In this document: one piece after another, positions 29,501-38,089 of the stretch
How the letters are laid out: each line of letters opens with the position of its first letter
Numbering within the stretch: position 1 is the stretch's first letter
DNA from: Enhydrobacter aerosaccus
GTDB lineage: Bacteria > Pseudomonadota > Alphaproteobacteria > Reyranellales > Reyranellaceae
Length of the DNA stretch: 64,000 nucleotides
Direction of reading: 5' to 3'
NCBI GenBank assembly: GCA_903832005.1
Contig: CAIKZO010000028.1
Coordinates: forward strand, 124,001 to 188,000
The notes under the pieces: generated by a model
What the model was told of the DNA's origin: nothing
The model's input: the letters and a program-made list of their open reading frames with translations, nothing else
The model's database searches: none
Made by a program: the position numbers and the translations under genes

Positions 29501-30287
29501 CCTCGGTGAAATTCGAGCCCGGCGTCGTGGCTTCCGGCAGATCGGGCAGGCTCTTGGAATAGTTCAGGTTGGCCAGCACCAGCCTGTCGTCGGCGCCCCA
29601 CAGCACCACCGAGTGCGGCAGGTTCTCGATCGCCTCCTTCAACGTGTCGCGCGCCAGACGCGCGTCGGCTTCGGCCGCCTGATGGCGCTTGGCGAGGTCC
29701 TCGTTGGCGATGGAGAGTTCGATCTGCTGGCGTTGCGCGAGATAGTGCGGGCGATTCTGCAGCACCAGCGCCACGAGGTAGATCAGCGCGCCCGTGGCGA
29801 GTGCCCACGAGAGCGAGTCCTGTGCCTGCAGCAGTCCGGCCGCCAGGATCGACAGAGAAAAGCCCGCGAAAGCAAAATAGGAACGTGGCTCGTAGAGCCG
29901 GCCGGGCGCCAGCGCCGCGCACAGCAGCAGCGCGGTGGTGACCACCAGGCGCGGCTCGGCTGGCGGCAGCATGACCAGGAGCGCGCCGCCCACGCCGTAG
30001 GAGATGCCGGTCAGCGAGGCGTAAACGATGTACTTCACGCGCCAGGTTTCGATCGGCTGCGATTCGGGGTTTGCGCGATAGCCCAGCGACAGACGAATGA
30101 AGCCGGCCATTGCGAGCAGATGAACCGTGAGCGGACCCGCGATCATCCACCACGGCGCGAGGCCCCAGTAGATGAGGGCGAACACAAGCCACAGGGCCAG
30201 CGCCAGGACGCGCAACGCGACATTGCCGGTCATCAAGCGGTCGGTCAGGACACGTTCGACCCTGAGAGTTTCATTCATGGAACGCAT
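26520..30287 (-). CDS. Membrane hybrid histidine kinase with four PAS domains, receiver and HPt
   Basis: This 1255-residue sensor has six or seven N-terminal transmembrane helices (about 20-180), then a helical linker and four PAS domains, each opening with a motif such as [34 protein letters not shown] or [18 protein letters not shown]. HisKA has its phospho-His at about residue 776 in [13 protein letters not shown]. The ATPase domain shows [13 protein letters not shown] and [13 protein letters not shown] receiver has its Asp at about 1065 ([14 protein letters not shown]), and a C-terminal HPt has its His at about 1208 ([12 protein letters not shown]). All phosphorelay residues are present. 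The ATG at 30287 follows GAAGAG. The output regulator is not fused; the OmpR-type gene at 30923 is a candidate partner. Confidence 0.93.
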   Translation of the reverse strand: MRSMNETLRVERVLTDRLMTGNVALRVLALALWLVFALIYWGLAPWWMIAGPLTVHLLAMAGFIRLSLGYRANPESQPIETWRVKYIVYASLTGISYGVGGALLVMLPPAEPRLVVTTALLLCAALAPGRLYEPRSYFAFAGFSLSILAAGLLQAQDSLSWALATGALIYLVALVLQNRPHYLAQRQQIELSIANEDLAKRHQAAEADARLARDTLKEAIENLPHSVVLWGADDRLVLANLNYSKSLPDLPEATTPGSNFTEALRAVAYRAPASMRPNGDPEAFISGTTHVYRNGGMAEYPVGEGRWLRGQARRTSSGGTVTTIIDITELKKREKEATDSRAVLQSVFDNMSDGLLLYEADGRWVYQNPAMARIHEMSDELLTTLPTFADIVRYRAVRGDYGPVDELSGGVEELVAGRVGRFTLADQPPERRRAVSGRTVEVTYRRLSDGRVLTIHRDITAIVAQEERLKAARVESENTRTTLQTVLDNMIDGVMLFDQDFRWRFINRQLMEFQRLTPEVAFPGASGRDILRFQVRRGDFGATTNEADVEALVEERALRMLDPHGTRYERRTASGRFIEFNFKPLPDGGTLAIYRDITELKAQQAVADQARAKAEAAQTLLDDALGSMASGVAIWGPDERLIQCNDAYRAVNWNIPEIVSPGTTLEVAAGAAMRAQYELLDLPVPEVEVANLTDMVVKQHRRGEGALEFPVGPQAWTRLTAARTASGGCVSLFTDITELRHRQRDLRKERDAAQDARDEAEAANQAKSTFLATMSHEIRTPMNGVVGTAELLEREPLNERQRRMVGTIRSSAASLLRIIDDVLDFSKIEAGRMELEEAPFSLRALIEGTTETLSVQVQKKGLQISAFVEEGTPDALLADATRIRQILFNLIGNATKFTDRGAITVRVGALAADVDTVTLGLTITDTGIGMDTAQQAKLFLPFSQADSSTTRRYGGTGLGLSIVRRLAELMDGTVSVDSVPGEGSTFSVALRVKRAAEMPAITPAPEPLPLQTGDLRVLAVDDYDVNLEVLVGQFEILGVALDTAINGIEGLNLWRAKPYALVLTDIHMPDMDGFELTRQIRAEEVVRGDRTRTPIVALTANALKGEAERCLVAGMDDYLTKPLTLDRLREAVSRWTAIAAAATAAAATAPPPLPPSAAIDRSVVSQMFGGNAAAVARVLGRFREAGARLLGEIEEASTDPAQVIELAHKLKGAARAAGAVHLGDLAAALEQSGRTADLPPLQAEWQRVVADLNAT

Positions 30288-30511
30288 CGTCCGCTCTTCG
30301 TGTTTCCTGACAGTAACGCGAACCGGCGAAAATGTTTCGTTGGTTACGCGGGGGACGGGTATAGCGCGCAAAGTGGCCGCCAGCGCGCTCGCGTAACCCA
30401 CGAAACCAAATTGCAGTCATCTGTAATTCTCGGGAAACCCCTGCCGACTAGGTTCGCGTCATCGAGAAGCGGCCGCGCCGCAAACGGCCCCGCCGAAGTG
30501 GAGAATTCAAG

Positions 30512-30772
30512 ATGATGCAGATCCTGTATCGCCCGATGGTCAAGGAAGCTCTGGTCCTCGTTACCGCCGGTGTGGTCGCTACCCTGATCTGCAGCGGTGT
30601 CTATGCCGCCCCGCTGAGCGACGCCCAGCAGGCCGCTTCCGCGACCACGGCCGAGGCGCCGACCGATCACCAGCTCGCCCCAGTTCCGCAGGACCAGGCG
30701 CGCGAGCAGCTCCTGGCGGCAGTCCGGGGCCAGACGTCGATGACCGCTCCGACCTCGGCTAACAGTCTGTAA
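30512..30772 (+). CDS. Small secreted or membrane-anchored protein of unknown function
   Basis: This 86-residue protein has an N-terminal hydrophobic segment (ALVLVTAGVVATLICSGVYA) ending in an Ala-Pro boundary, which is a signal peptide or anchor. The remaining 55 residues are Ala/Gln/Thr-rich and probably disordered (LSDAQQAASATTAEAPTDHQLAPVPQ). GGAG lies about 10 nt before the ATG. It is divergent from the hybrid kinase and is followed by a strong terminator, so it is probably a single-gene transcript. The family is not recognised. Confidence 0.65.
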   Translation: MMQILYRPMVKEALVLVTAGVVATLICSGVYAAPLSDAQQAASATTAEAPTDHQLAPVPQDQAREQLLAAVRGQTSMTAPTSANSL

Positions 30773-30845
30773 ACGCTACAAAATCTTACTCTGCCGGACG
30801 CACACCTCCGGCGAGCGATGGCCGGGACTCCCATCACCGGCCGGA

Positions 30846-30878
30846 CAGCGGCGCCCCTCTCGGCGCCGCTGTTGTTTT
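30846..30878 (+). terminator. Strong intrinsic terminator
   Basis: A perfect 10-bp GC-rich stem (CAGCGGCGCC / GGCGCCGCTG) with a 6-nt loop is followed by TTGTTTT. It lies 74 nt after the small secreted protein and 45 nt before the response regulator gene, separating the two transcripts. Confidence 0.85.
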
Positions 30879-30922
30879 GGGGACCTTGAGGTTGCCGCTC
30901 CCGGACGGCAGGATGCCTGCAA

Positions 30923-31648
30923 ATGGCCGTTCGCCCCAAAGACACCCGCCCGCACGTCATTGTCGTCGAGGATGAGCAGTTTCAACGCGAAACGCTCACC
31001 GACTTCCTGGACGAGAACGGTTACCGCGCCTCCGGGGTCGATTCCGGGGCGGCGCTCCGCCGACTGGTCGAAAAAGACCCGCCGGCGCTGGTGCTGCTCG
31101 ATCTGCGCCTGCCGGGCGGCGACGACGGTTTTGCCCTCGCGCGCTTCCTGCGGGAGCGCAGCCGCAAGGTTGGCATCATCATGCTGACCGCCAGCGGCGA
31201 CACGGTCGACCAGGTCGTGGGCCTCGAGACCGGGGCCGACGACTACATCGCCAAGCCCTATGAGCCGCGCGCGCTGTTGGCCCGCATGAAGGCCGTCCTG
31301 CGCCGCGCCGGCGGTGCTGAAGCCGCGACCCCGGGCGAGCGGGTGCGGGTCGGTAAATGCATGCTCGACCTCGAGGCGCGGCGCATGACGGCGCTGTCGG
31401 GCGAGGAAGTTCCGCTGCGCGCGGGCGAATTCGAGCTGCTGAAGATTTTTGCCGAGAATCCGAACCGGCCGCTCAGCCGCGACTGGCTGCTGGAGACGAC
31501 CAGCCACCGCGAGATGGAAGCCTTCGACCGCGCCATCGACATCCGCGTCCTGCGGCTGCGGCGCAAGATCGAGGCCGATCCGGCGCACCCCACATCTATC
31601 CGTACCGTGCGCGGCGCGGGCTATATGTTCGTGCCCCCGGAAGACTAG
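30923..31648 (+). CDS. OmpR/PhoB-family response regulator
   Basis: The protein has 241 residues. The receiver domain (about 10-125) has the acidic pair in VIVVEDEQFQ, the phospho-Asp in LVLLDLRLPGGDDG, the conserved Thr region IIMLTASGD and the Lys in DYIAKPYEP. The C-terminal winged-helix DNA-binding domain (about 140-238) shows GEEVPLRAGEFELLKIFAENPNRPLSRDWLL and AIDIRVLRLRRKIEADPAHPTSIRTVRGAGYMF. It is an orphan regulator with no kinase in the same operon. The HPt-bearing hybrid kinase 0.6 kb away on the other strand may be its phosphodonor. A terminator separates it from the upstream gene, and the encapsulin operon begins 110 nt downstream. Confidence 0.93.
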   Translation: MAVRPKDTRPHVIVVEDEQFQRETLTDFLDENGYRASGVDSGAALRRLVEKDPPALVLLDLRLPGGDDGFALARFLRERSRKVGIIMLTASGDTVDQVVGLETGADDYIAKPYEPRALLARMKAVLRRAGGAEAATPGERVRVGKCMLDLEARRMTALSGEEVPLRAGEFELLKIFAENPNRPLSRDWLLETTSHREMEAFDRAIDIRVLRLRRKIEADPAHPTSIRTVRGAGYMFVPPED

Positions 31649-31678
31649 ACACACCAAAGGGTAATCTGGATTTCATCC

Positions 31679-31703
31679 GGAACTCGCTATAGTTCCCCAC
31701 GTT
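31679..31703 (+). promoter_or_regulatory. EcfG-type general stress promoter for the encapsulin operon
   Basis: GGAAC (31679-31683) is followed after exactly 16 nt by CGTT (31700-31703), matching the alphaproteobacterial EcfG consensus. Transcription would start near 31710, leaving a leader of about 50 nt before the EncFtn ATG. Position and spacing are right, but binding is inferred. Confidence 0.65.
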
Positions 31704-31758
31704 TAAGCGCTGAGTACGGCCGGACTCTGGGTTCGTCCGATTGCGGGAGGTTGGACGA

Positions 31759-32169
31759 ATGTCGAGCGAAGCGCTGCATGAAGATCCCAAGAAGATCGGT
31801 GACGATGTCATCGATCACCACCGCGCGATCTCTTCCCTGATGGAAGAACTCGAGGCGGTCGACTGGTACAACCAGCGCGCCAAGGCGACCAACGATCCGG
31901 AGCTGCGCGCGGTCCTCGAACACAATCGCGACGAAGAAAAAGAGCACGCCGCGATGGTGCTCGAGTGGATTCGCCGGCGCGATCCCAAGATGAACGAGCA
32001 CCTCAAGACCTATCTCTTCACCGAAGGCGCCGTCACGGCGATCGAAGCAGAGGCGACAGGCGGCGGTGCGGGTGGTAGCAACGGCGGGAACAAAGGTGGC
32101 GGAGCTCCGGCGAAAGACGGCAGCCTCGGCATCGGGAGTCTGCGCAAGGTCGGAGGACAGGACCAATGA
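31759..32169 (+). CDS. Encapsulated ferritin-like protein (EncFtn), encapsulin cargo
   Basis: This 136-residue ferroxidase is packaged inside the encapsulin shell. It has a ferritin-like two-helix fold that forms its di-iron site only on dimerisation into a ring, as in Rhodospirillum rubrum EncFtn. Metal-site residues are visible: Glu29, Glu30 and Glu32 in SLMEELEAVDW, Trp36 and Tyr37, and Glu60 with His63 in RDEEKEH. A flexible Gly/Asn-rich linker (about 102-119) leads to the C-terminal targeting peptide DGSLGIGSLRKVG, which docks on the shell interior. The ATG at 31759 has GGGAGG 8 nt upstream. The stop overlaps the shell gene start (ATGA). Confidence 0.95.
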   Translation: MSSEALHEDPKKIGDDVIDHHRAISSLMEELEAVDWYNQRAKATNDPELRAVLEHNRDEEKEHAAMVLEWIRRRDPKMNEHLKTYLFTEGAVTAIEAEATGGGAGGSNGGNKGGGAPAKDGSLGIGSLRKVGGQDQ

Positions 32170-32981
32170 ATCATCTATTTCGCGACCGCGCGCCGATTAC
32201 GCCGGCGGGCTGGGAAGAGATCGAGAAGGAAGCCAAGCGCACGCTCCGCGCGCTGCTGGCGGCGCGCCGCGTCGTCGACTTCAAGGGCCCGTTGGGCTGG
32301 GGCGCATCCGACGTCGAGCTCGGCCGCGCCGATCCGATTGCCTCGCCCGACAACGCCAAGCACGTGCAGGCGCGCCTGCGCCGCATCCAGCCGCTGGTCG
32401 AGCTGCGCATTCCGTTCGAGATGAGCCGCGCCGAACTCGACGCGATCGATCGCGGCGCGCGCGATCCCGACCTCGATCCGGTGACGGCGGCGGCGCGCGA
32501 GATCGCCATCGCCGAAGACCGCGCGATCTTCCACGGCTACAAGGCAGCGCAAATCACCGGCATCTGCGAGGCCAGCGCCAAGGTGGCCGTGCCGCTCGGC
32601 GCCAGCCACACCGACTATCCGCTGGCCGTGTCGTCGGCGCTCACCAAGCTGCGCGATGACGGCATCGAAGGTCCCTTCTCCGTGGTGCTGAACGACCAGC
32701 TCTACAAGGACCTCGCGGCGCGCACCGACGGCGGCTATCCGATCATCAGCCACGTCCAGCGCCTGATCGACGGCGAGATCATCTGGGCGCCGGGCATCGA
32801 CGGCGGCCTCGTGATTTCCCAGCGCGGCGGCGATTTCGAGCTGACGGTCGGCCAGGATTTCTCGATCGGCTATCTCGACCACACCAGCGAAGTGGTCAGG
32901 CTCTACATCGAGGAAAGCTTCACCTTCCTGGTCCTGACCGAACAGGCGGCGATCCCGCTGAGCGGCGGGGCGAAAAAATAG
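32166..32981 (+). CDS. Encapsulin nanocompartment shell protein (family 1)
   Basis: This 271-residue HK97-fold protein self-assembles into an icosahedral shell that stores iron oxidised by the EncFtn cargo. The N-terminal helix MNHLFRDRAPITPAGWEEIEKEAKRTLRALLAARRVVDF is the cargo-docking region of family 1 encapsulins, followed by KGPLGWGASDVELG, the E-loop region (VQARLRRIQPLVELRIPFEMSRAELDAIDRGARDPDLD), and the C-terminal AVDVRLY-like strand SEVVRLYIEESFTFLVLTEQAAI. The length fits a 60-subunit T=1 shell. It is translationally coupled to EncFtn. No other cargo with a targeting tail was found nearby. Confidence 0.95.
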   Translation: MNHLFRDRAPITPAGWEEIEKEAKRTLRALLAARRVVDFKGPLGWGASDVELGRADPIASPDNAKHVQARLRRIQPLVELRIPFEMSRAELDAIDRGARDPDLDPVTAAAREIAIAEDRAIFHGYKAAQITGICEASAKVAVPLGASHTDYPLAVSSALTKLRDDGIEGPFSVVLNDQLYKDLAARTDGGYPIISHVQRLIDGEIIWAPGIDGGLVISQRGGDFELTVGQDFSIGYLDHTSEVVRLYIEESFTFLVLTEQAAIPLSGGAKK

Positions 32982-33036
32982 ACCGAACGTCACGGTCGGA
33001 GAGAAGGGGTCGATTTTGGGCTAGTATCCCGCGCCC

Positions 33037-35016
33037 ATGACCCTTTCTCCCGACGCGGCCTTCCAGCAAGGGCTCGCGCTCCACCAGCAAGGCCGCCTCG
33101 ACCAAGCCGAAGCGCTCTATCGCGATGTGCTCGCGGCCCAGCCCCAGCATTTCGGCGCGCTGCATCTCACAGGTCTCCTGCATTACCAGCACGGGCGATT
33201 CGCGGCGGCGGTCGAGTGGATCGAGCGCGCCATCGCGGTCAACCCCGGCGTGCCGGATGCCCACTCCAACCTGGCGCTGGCATTGCTTGAGCTGAAGCGT
33301 CCGCAGGAGGCGCTGGCACGGATCGACCATGCGATGGGCCTGCGTCCCCCCTCGCCCGAGTCGCTGAACAATCGGGGCAATGCGCTGCAGGCCCTGCATC
33401 GGCCGGCAGAGGCGCTGGCCGAGTACGATCGCGCGCTGGGCCTGCGTCCGGATTACGCGCTCGCCCATAGCAATCGCGGCAACGCCTTGCGGACGCTCGG
33501 CCGGCCGGCCGAAGCGCTCACGGCCTACGATCGCGCCCTGCAGATCGTGCCCGGGTATCCGGACGCGCTCAACAATCGCGGCCGCACCCTGCGCGACTTC
33601 AAGCGCTTCGGCGAGGCGGCCCAAGTCTTCGCGCCGTTGCTGTCGATCGTGCCCCTACGGCCGCATGTGCCGGGCCTGTGGTTCGACAGCCGCCTGCAGA
33701 TCTGCGACTGGGCGGACTACGACGGGACGGTGGCGACGCTGAGCGCGGCCCTGGAGCGCGGCGAACCCGTCGACGTCCCGCAATCCGCGGCGAGCTATGT
33801 GCTCTCCCCCGCGGTGCTGCGCCGTTGCGCTGAAACCGAGGTGGCCGGATATGGGCCCGGTGCGGCGCGCCCGCCGGTGTCGCGGGCGCGCGACGGGAAG
33901 CGCCTTCATCTCGCCTACCTGTCGTACGACTTCCGCACGCACGCGGTGGCGGCGCTGATCGCAGGCTTGATCGAGAGGCACGATCGCGCACGGTTCGAGG
34001 TCAGCGCGATCTCCTACGGTCCCGACGACGGCGGCGCCTTGCGGCGGCGGCTGCAAGCGGGCTTCGACAGCTTCCACGACGTCAGCCGGCAGGACGATGC
34101 GGCGGTGGCCGCGCTGATGCGGAGTCGGGGCGTCGATATCGCGGTCGATCTCGCAGGCCTTACCGCCTTCCACCGGATCGGCATCCTCGCGGCGCGCGCG
34201 GCACCGGTTCAGGTGAACTATCTCGGCTTCCCGGGCACCAGCGGCGCGCCGTTCGTCGACTACATCATCGCCGATCCGCACACGATCCCCGCCGGTCAGG
34301 AGCGCTTCTACAGCGAGCAGGTCGTGCGACTGCCCGACACCTACCAGGCGAACGACGATGCGCGCGATCCCGCTGCGATGGCCTCGTCGCGAGGAAACCA
34401 TGGGCTGCCGGCCGAGGGCTTCGTCTTCTGCTCGTTCAACAACGCCTTCAAGATCCGCCCGCAGATGTTCGACATCTGGATGCGGCTCCTGCGACAGGTC
34501 GAGGGAAGCGTGCTGTGGCTGCTCGACGACAACAAGGAAGCGACGGCCATTCTCAAGCGCGAGGCGGAGCGCCGCGGTGTGCCCGCCGCGCGCCTGGTGT
34601 TCGCGCCGCGTGAGGCGATGGATGCGCACGTCGCGCGCCAGCGGCACGCCGACCTGTTCCTCGACACCTTTCCCTACAACGCCCACACGACCGGCAGCGA
34701 CGCGCTCTGGGTCGGCTTGCCGCTGCTGACCCTGGCCGGCCAGACCTTCGCCTCGCGTGTCGCGACGGGTCTCCTTCATGCGGCGGGCGTGCCGGAGCTG
34801 GTGGCGCACACGGCCGCCGACTACGAGGCTCTTGCGCTCGCACTCGCACGCGATCCGGCGCGCCTCGCGGCAGTGAAGGACAAATTGAACGACGTTCGCC
34901 AAAGCAGGCTGTTCGATACGCGCCGTTTCTGTCGGAACATCGAAAGCGCCTACGAGACGATGCAGGCTCGACACCTGCGGGGCGAAGCGCCCGCCGCCTT
35001 CGACGTCGTGGCGTAG
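33037..35016 (+). CDS. TPR protein with O-GlcNAc-transferase-like (GT41) catalytic domain, copy 1
   Basis: The protein has 659 residues. About residues 5-200 form five or six tetratricopeptide repeats with A-xx-H/L-xx-GR periodicity (GRLDQAEALYRDVLAAQP, GRPAEALTAYDRALQIVPGYPDALNNRG). The rest matches the SPINDLY/OGT C-terminal domain: [93 protein letters not shown] and TFPYNAHTTGSDALWVGLPLLTLAGQTFASRV. Bacterial members transfer a sugar to protein targets, whose identity is unknown here. It lies 55 nt after encapsulin and 4 nt before the convergent holA. A paralogue follows at 36095. Confidence 0.92.
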   Translation: MTLSPDAAFQQGLALHQQGRLDQAEALYRDVLAAQPQHFGALHLTGLLHYQHGRFAAAVEWIERAIAVNPGVPDAHSNLALALLELKRPQEALARIDHAMGLRPPSPESLNNRGNALQALHRPAEALAEYDRALGLRPDYALAHSNRGNALRTLGRPAEALTAYDRALQIVPGYPDALNNRGRTLRDFKRFGEAAQVFAPLLSIVPLRPHVPGLWFDSRLQICDWADYDGTVATLSAALERGEPVDVPQSAASYVLSPAVLRRCAETEVAGYGPGAARPPVSRARDGKRLHLAYLSYDFRTHAVAALIAGLIERHDRARFEVSAISYGPDDGGALRRRLQAGFDSFHDVSRQDDAAVAALMRSRGVDIAVDLAGLTAFHRIGILAARAAPVQVNYLGFPGTSGAPFVDYIIADPHTIPAGQERFYSEQVVRLPDTYQANDDARDPAAMASSRGNHGLPAEGFVFCSFNNAFKIRPQMFDIWMRLLRQVEGSVLWLLDDNKEATAILKREAERRGVPAARLVFAPREAMDAHVARQRHADLFLDTFPYNAHTTGSDALWVGLPLLTLAGQTFASRVATGLLHAAGVPELVAHTAADYEALALALARDPARLAAVKDKLNDVRQSRLFDTRRFCRNIESAYETMQARHLRGEAPAAFDVVA

Positions 35017-35020
35017 AGGC

Positions 35021-36064
35021 CTACCGGCGCGCCCTCGCCTGTCGCGCGGCGCTCGCGAGCCCGAGGCACAGCCGGCGGGCGATCGCTTCGTCGGGCAAGC
35101 CCGTGCTCTTGCAGTCCATCTCGGCGTCGAGGATGCGTTTCAGCGCAGCACTGAGCCGCGGCAACGGCCAGGAGCGCAGATGCTGCTCGAAGCGCTGGCG
35201 CACCGGGCCGCCGCGCGGCAGGCCGCGCGCCTTGAACATCGCCGATTCCAGATTGCCGCCGCGCGCGGCATGGCCTGACACCATGTGCAACTGGTCGGCA
35301 TGACGCTGCAGCGAGCGCACGAGCTGCACCGGATTGCCGCCTTCGGCAAAGACACGATCGAGCGCGCGGTCGAGCGCCACCAGGTCGCCGCCGAAGGTGG
35401 CCGCGATCACGCTGTCGATGCCGATCGATGCCGTGTCGCCCAGCACCGCCATGGCGTCCTCGAGGGTGATCGTCTTGGCCTCATCGCCCGCCTTGTAGAG
35501 CATCAGCTTGTCGATCTCGCTGCGCGTCTGGCCGCGATCGCCGCCCAGCCGCTCGACGATCCAGTCGAGCGCCGCGGCGTCGACATTCCACCCCTGCGCG
35601 CGCGCCGAACTCTCGACCAGTCCCTCCAGCGCCTCGGCCTGGTCCATGTAGCAAGGCATGGCGGCCAGGGTAGGCTCGGTCTCGGCCAGCGTGCGCAGCG
35701 CCGAGCGTGGCGTGAGATTGCCGCCCTCGACCACGATCAGCGCGTCGCCCGCGGTCGCGGCCACGAGGTTCTCGAGCGCGGTCGCCGATTCGTCACCCGC
35801 CGGCCGTACGCGGATGACCCGGCGTCCGCCCATCAGCGACATGGCGGAGAATTCGTCGGCCAGGCGCGCCGGATCGTGCTTCAGCGTCTCGCCCGCGATA
35901 TCGACGACGCGGAACGGATCCTTGAGGTCCTCGCACACGGTCTTGGCGAGTTGCAGCGCGCGCTCGGCGACCAGCCCGTCGTCGTTGCCGTAGACCACCA
36001 CGGCGCGGATCTTGGGATCCGGCTTCTTGAGGAACGCTTCGGCCTGGCGCGGTTCGATTTTCAC
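35021..36064 (-). CDS. holA: DNA polymerase III subunit delta
   Basis: HolA is the clamp-loader subunit that opens the sliding clamp. The protein has 347 residues. The N-terminal MKIEPRQAEAFLKKPDPKIRAVVVYGNDDGLVAERALQLAKTV is the typical opening, with the AAA+-like domain following (DEFSAMSLMGGRRVIRVRPAGDE, ALIVVEGGNLTPRSALRTLAE, RLGGDRGQTRSEIDKLMLYKAGD) and the C-terminal collar domain (ALDRVFAEGGNPVQLVRSLQRHADQLHMV). In related bacteria holA sits beside lptE and leuS; here a plus-strand GT41 gene separates it from leuS. Only 30 nt lie between its start and that divergent gene. Confidence 0.95.
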   Translation of the reverse strand: MKIEPRQAEAFLKKPDPKIRAVVVYGNDDGLVAERALQLAKTVCEDLKDPFRVVDIAGETLKHDPARLADEFSAMSLMGGRRVIRVRPAGDESATALENLVAATAGDALIVVEGGNLTPRSALRTLAETEPTLAAMPCYMDQAEALEGLVESSARAQGWNVDAAALDWIVERLGGDRGQTRSEIDKLMLYKAGDEAKTITLEDAMAVLGDTASIGIDSVIAATFGGDLVALDRALDRVFAEGGNPVQLVRSLQRHADQLHMVSGHAARGGNLESAMFKARGLPRGGPVRQRFEQHLRSWPLPRLSAALKRILDAEMDCKSTGLPDEAIARRLCLGLASAARQARARR

Positions 36065-36094
36065 CCGCTCTATATAGGGCTAAAGTCCGTCCCG

Positions 36095-38089
36095 ATGAAC
36101 GCAATTGAGAAAGCCAAGAGGCTGGTCGAGAAGGGCAACGGCTTGATCGGCTCCGGCAGGTTTCCGGCGGCGCTGGTGACGTTCGAAGAAGCCCTGCGTC
36201 TGCTTCCCGGCCATCCTGGAATACTCAACAATCTGGGCGTCGTGCTGGAGAAGCTGGGCCGGCTTGAGGACGCCCTCGACAAGTACGAGATGGTACGTCG
36301 CCTTACGCCACCGCATCCCGGCCTGCTCAACAATTGCGCTGTGGTCCTGCGAAAGCTCGACCGTCCGGCCGAAGCGCTGGAACGGTTCGACCAGGCCCTG
36401 AAGCTCAAGCCCGACTACGCCGAGGCGCTGGCCAATCGCGGCAAGCTTCTCGTAGAGCAGCTCGATCGTCCGGCCGACGGGCTGGCCGGCCTCGACCGTT
36501 CCCTGCAATACCGTCCCGACCATGCCGACACATGGTCGAACAGGGCGGTGGCTCTTGCCAGGCTCGATCGACCGGCCGAAGCCCTCGCGAGTAACGACCG
36601 CGCGCTGGCCCTCGATCCCCGCCACCCCGACGCATTGCATAATCGCGCAGGCGTGCTGGAGCAGATGAAGCGTTTCGAGGATGCCGCGCGCGCCTGGGAG
36701 CGCGTGCTCGAGGTCACTCCGGATCAGCCCTACATCCGCGGCCGCCTGCTGCACGCCCGCCTGCAGTGCTGCGAGTGGCGCGACTACGATGCGCTGCACG
36801 CGCGTATCGAAGAAGGCGTCGCGCGCGGCGAGAAAGAGGACGCGCCCTGGCACATGTCGGTGCATTGCCGCTCGCCCGAGCTGATGCTGCGCTGTGCGGA
36901 GATCTTCAACGCCGATCATCAGCCCCCAATCGCGACACCGCTGTGGAGCGGCCAGCCCTACGATCATGATCGTCTTCGCATCGCGTGGCTGTCGGGCGGC
37001 CTCGGCAACAACGTCGAGGCGCAAACGATTGTCGGCTTGATCGAACGGCACGATCGGGCTCGCTTCGAGACCTTCGGCATTTCGGTCGGCCGCAACGATG
37101 CCAGTTCCATGCGGGCGCGGGTTGAAGCGGCGTTCGACCACTTCGTCGATGCGCGTGACTGGACCGATCGACGGACCGCGCAATGGCTGCGCGACCAGGA
37201 GATCGACATCCTCATCGTCGTCGCGCCTTACATGACCGATTCGCGACTCGGTATTCTGGCGCACCGGCCGGTGCCGCTGCAGATGAACTGGGGCTTTCTG
37301 GGGTCGGTCGGCGCCGACTATGTCGACTACATGCTCACCGACCGTCACGTCGTGCCGCCGGAACACGAAGGCCTGTACAGAGAGAAGGCGCTTCGCCCGG
37401 CCAAGACGATGATGTCGTTCTACGCGCCGCCGGAGATCGCCGGGCCGCTGCCGTCGCGTGGGTCGCTCGGCCTGCCGGAGAACGGCTTCGTCTTTTGTTG
37501 CTTCAACAACAACTACAAGATCCAGCCCGATATCTTTCCGCATTGGATGGGCCTGCTGCGGGATGTGGAAGGAAGCGTGCTGTGGCTGCGCGATGCCAAT
37601 GCTGCCGCAAGCGCCAACCTGCGGGCCGAAGCGGTGCGCCACGGCATCGCCGCCGACCGTCTCGTGTTCGCCCCCTTCGCCGCAACCTACGACGAGTATC
37701 TGAAACGCTTTCGCGTTGCCGATCTCTTCGTCGACTGCCCGCCCTACAACGCGCACACCACGGCCTGCGAGGCGCTGTGGGCTGGATTGCCGTTGGTCAC
37801 CTGTGGCGGCGAGACGGCCGTGTCGCGCGTGGCCGGTGGCCTCTTGCACGCCGCCGGACTAGCCGAGCTCGTGGTCGACAATCTTGCCGACTACGACCGG
37901 CTGGTTCGCGCATTGGTGGCAACACCGCAGCGACTGGCCGACATACGCGCCGCTCTCGACCGTGCCCGCATCGACCGGACGCTGTTGAATCCCGAGGATT
38001 TTTGCCGCCGGCTCGAAGCCACCTTCATCGCGATGCACGAGCGCCAGCGCAAAGGACTGCCGCCCGCCGCCATCGGTATGCCGGCCTAG
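36095..38089 (+). CDS. TPR protein with O-GlcNAc-transferase-like (GT41) domain, copy 2
   Basis: This 664-residue paralogue of the protein at 33037-35016 has the same plan. TPR units cover about residues 5-215 ([73 protein letters not shown]), then comes a GT41 domain with [66 protein letters not shown] and [47 protein letters not shown]. The N-lobe motif differs from copy 1 (LSGGLGNN in place of LSYDFRTH), so substrate use may differ. The ATG is 30 nt from the divergent holA start, so its promoter must lie partly within holA. Its stop overlaps the leuS stop on the other strand. Confidence 0.92.
   Translation: MNAIEKAKRLVEKGNGLIGSGRFPAALVTFEEALRLLPGHPGILNNLGVVLEKLGRLEDALDKYEMVRRLTPPHPGLLNNCAVVLRKLDRPAEALERFDQALKLKPDYAEALANRGKLLVEQLDRPADGLAGLDRSLQYRPDHADTWSNRAVALARLDRPAEALASNDRALALDPRHPDALHNRAGVLEQMKRFEDAARAWERVLEVTPDQPYIRGRLLHARLQCCEWRDYDALHARIEEGVARGEKEDAPWHMSVHCRSPELMLRCAEIFNADHQPPIATPLWSGQPYDHDRLRIAWLSGGLGNNVEAQTIVGLIERHDRARFETFGISVGRNDASSMRARVEAAFDHFVDARDWTDRRTAQWLRDQEIDILIVVAPYMTDSRLGILAHRPVPLQMNWGFLGSVGADYVDYMLTDRHVVPPEHEGLYREKALRPAKTMMSFYAPPEIAGPLPSRGSLGLPENGFVFCCFNNNYKIQPDIFPHWMGLLRDVEGSVLWLRDANAAASANLRAEAVRHGIAADRLVFAPFAATYDEYLKRFRVADLFVDCPPYNAHTTACEALWAGLPLVTCGGETAVSRVAGGLLHAAGLAELVVDNLADYDRLVRALVATPQRLADIRAALDRARIDRTLLNPEDFCRRLEATFIAMHERQRKGLPPAAIGMPA

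Noticed and set aside
30433-30454. EcfG-like sequence before the small secreted protein
   Set aside because: GGAAA instead of GGAAC and a gap of 14 nt before GTT. Too far from the consensus.
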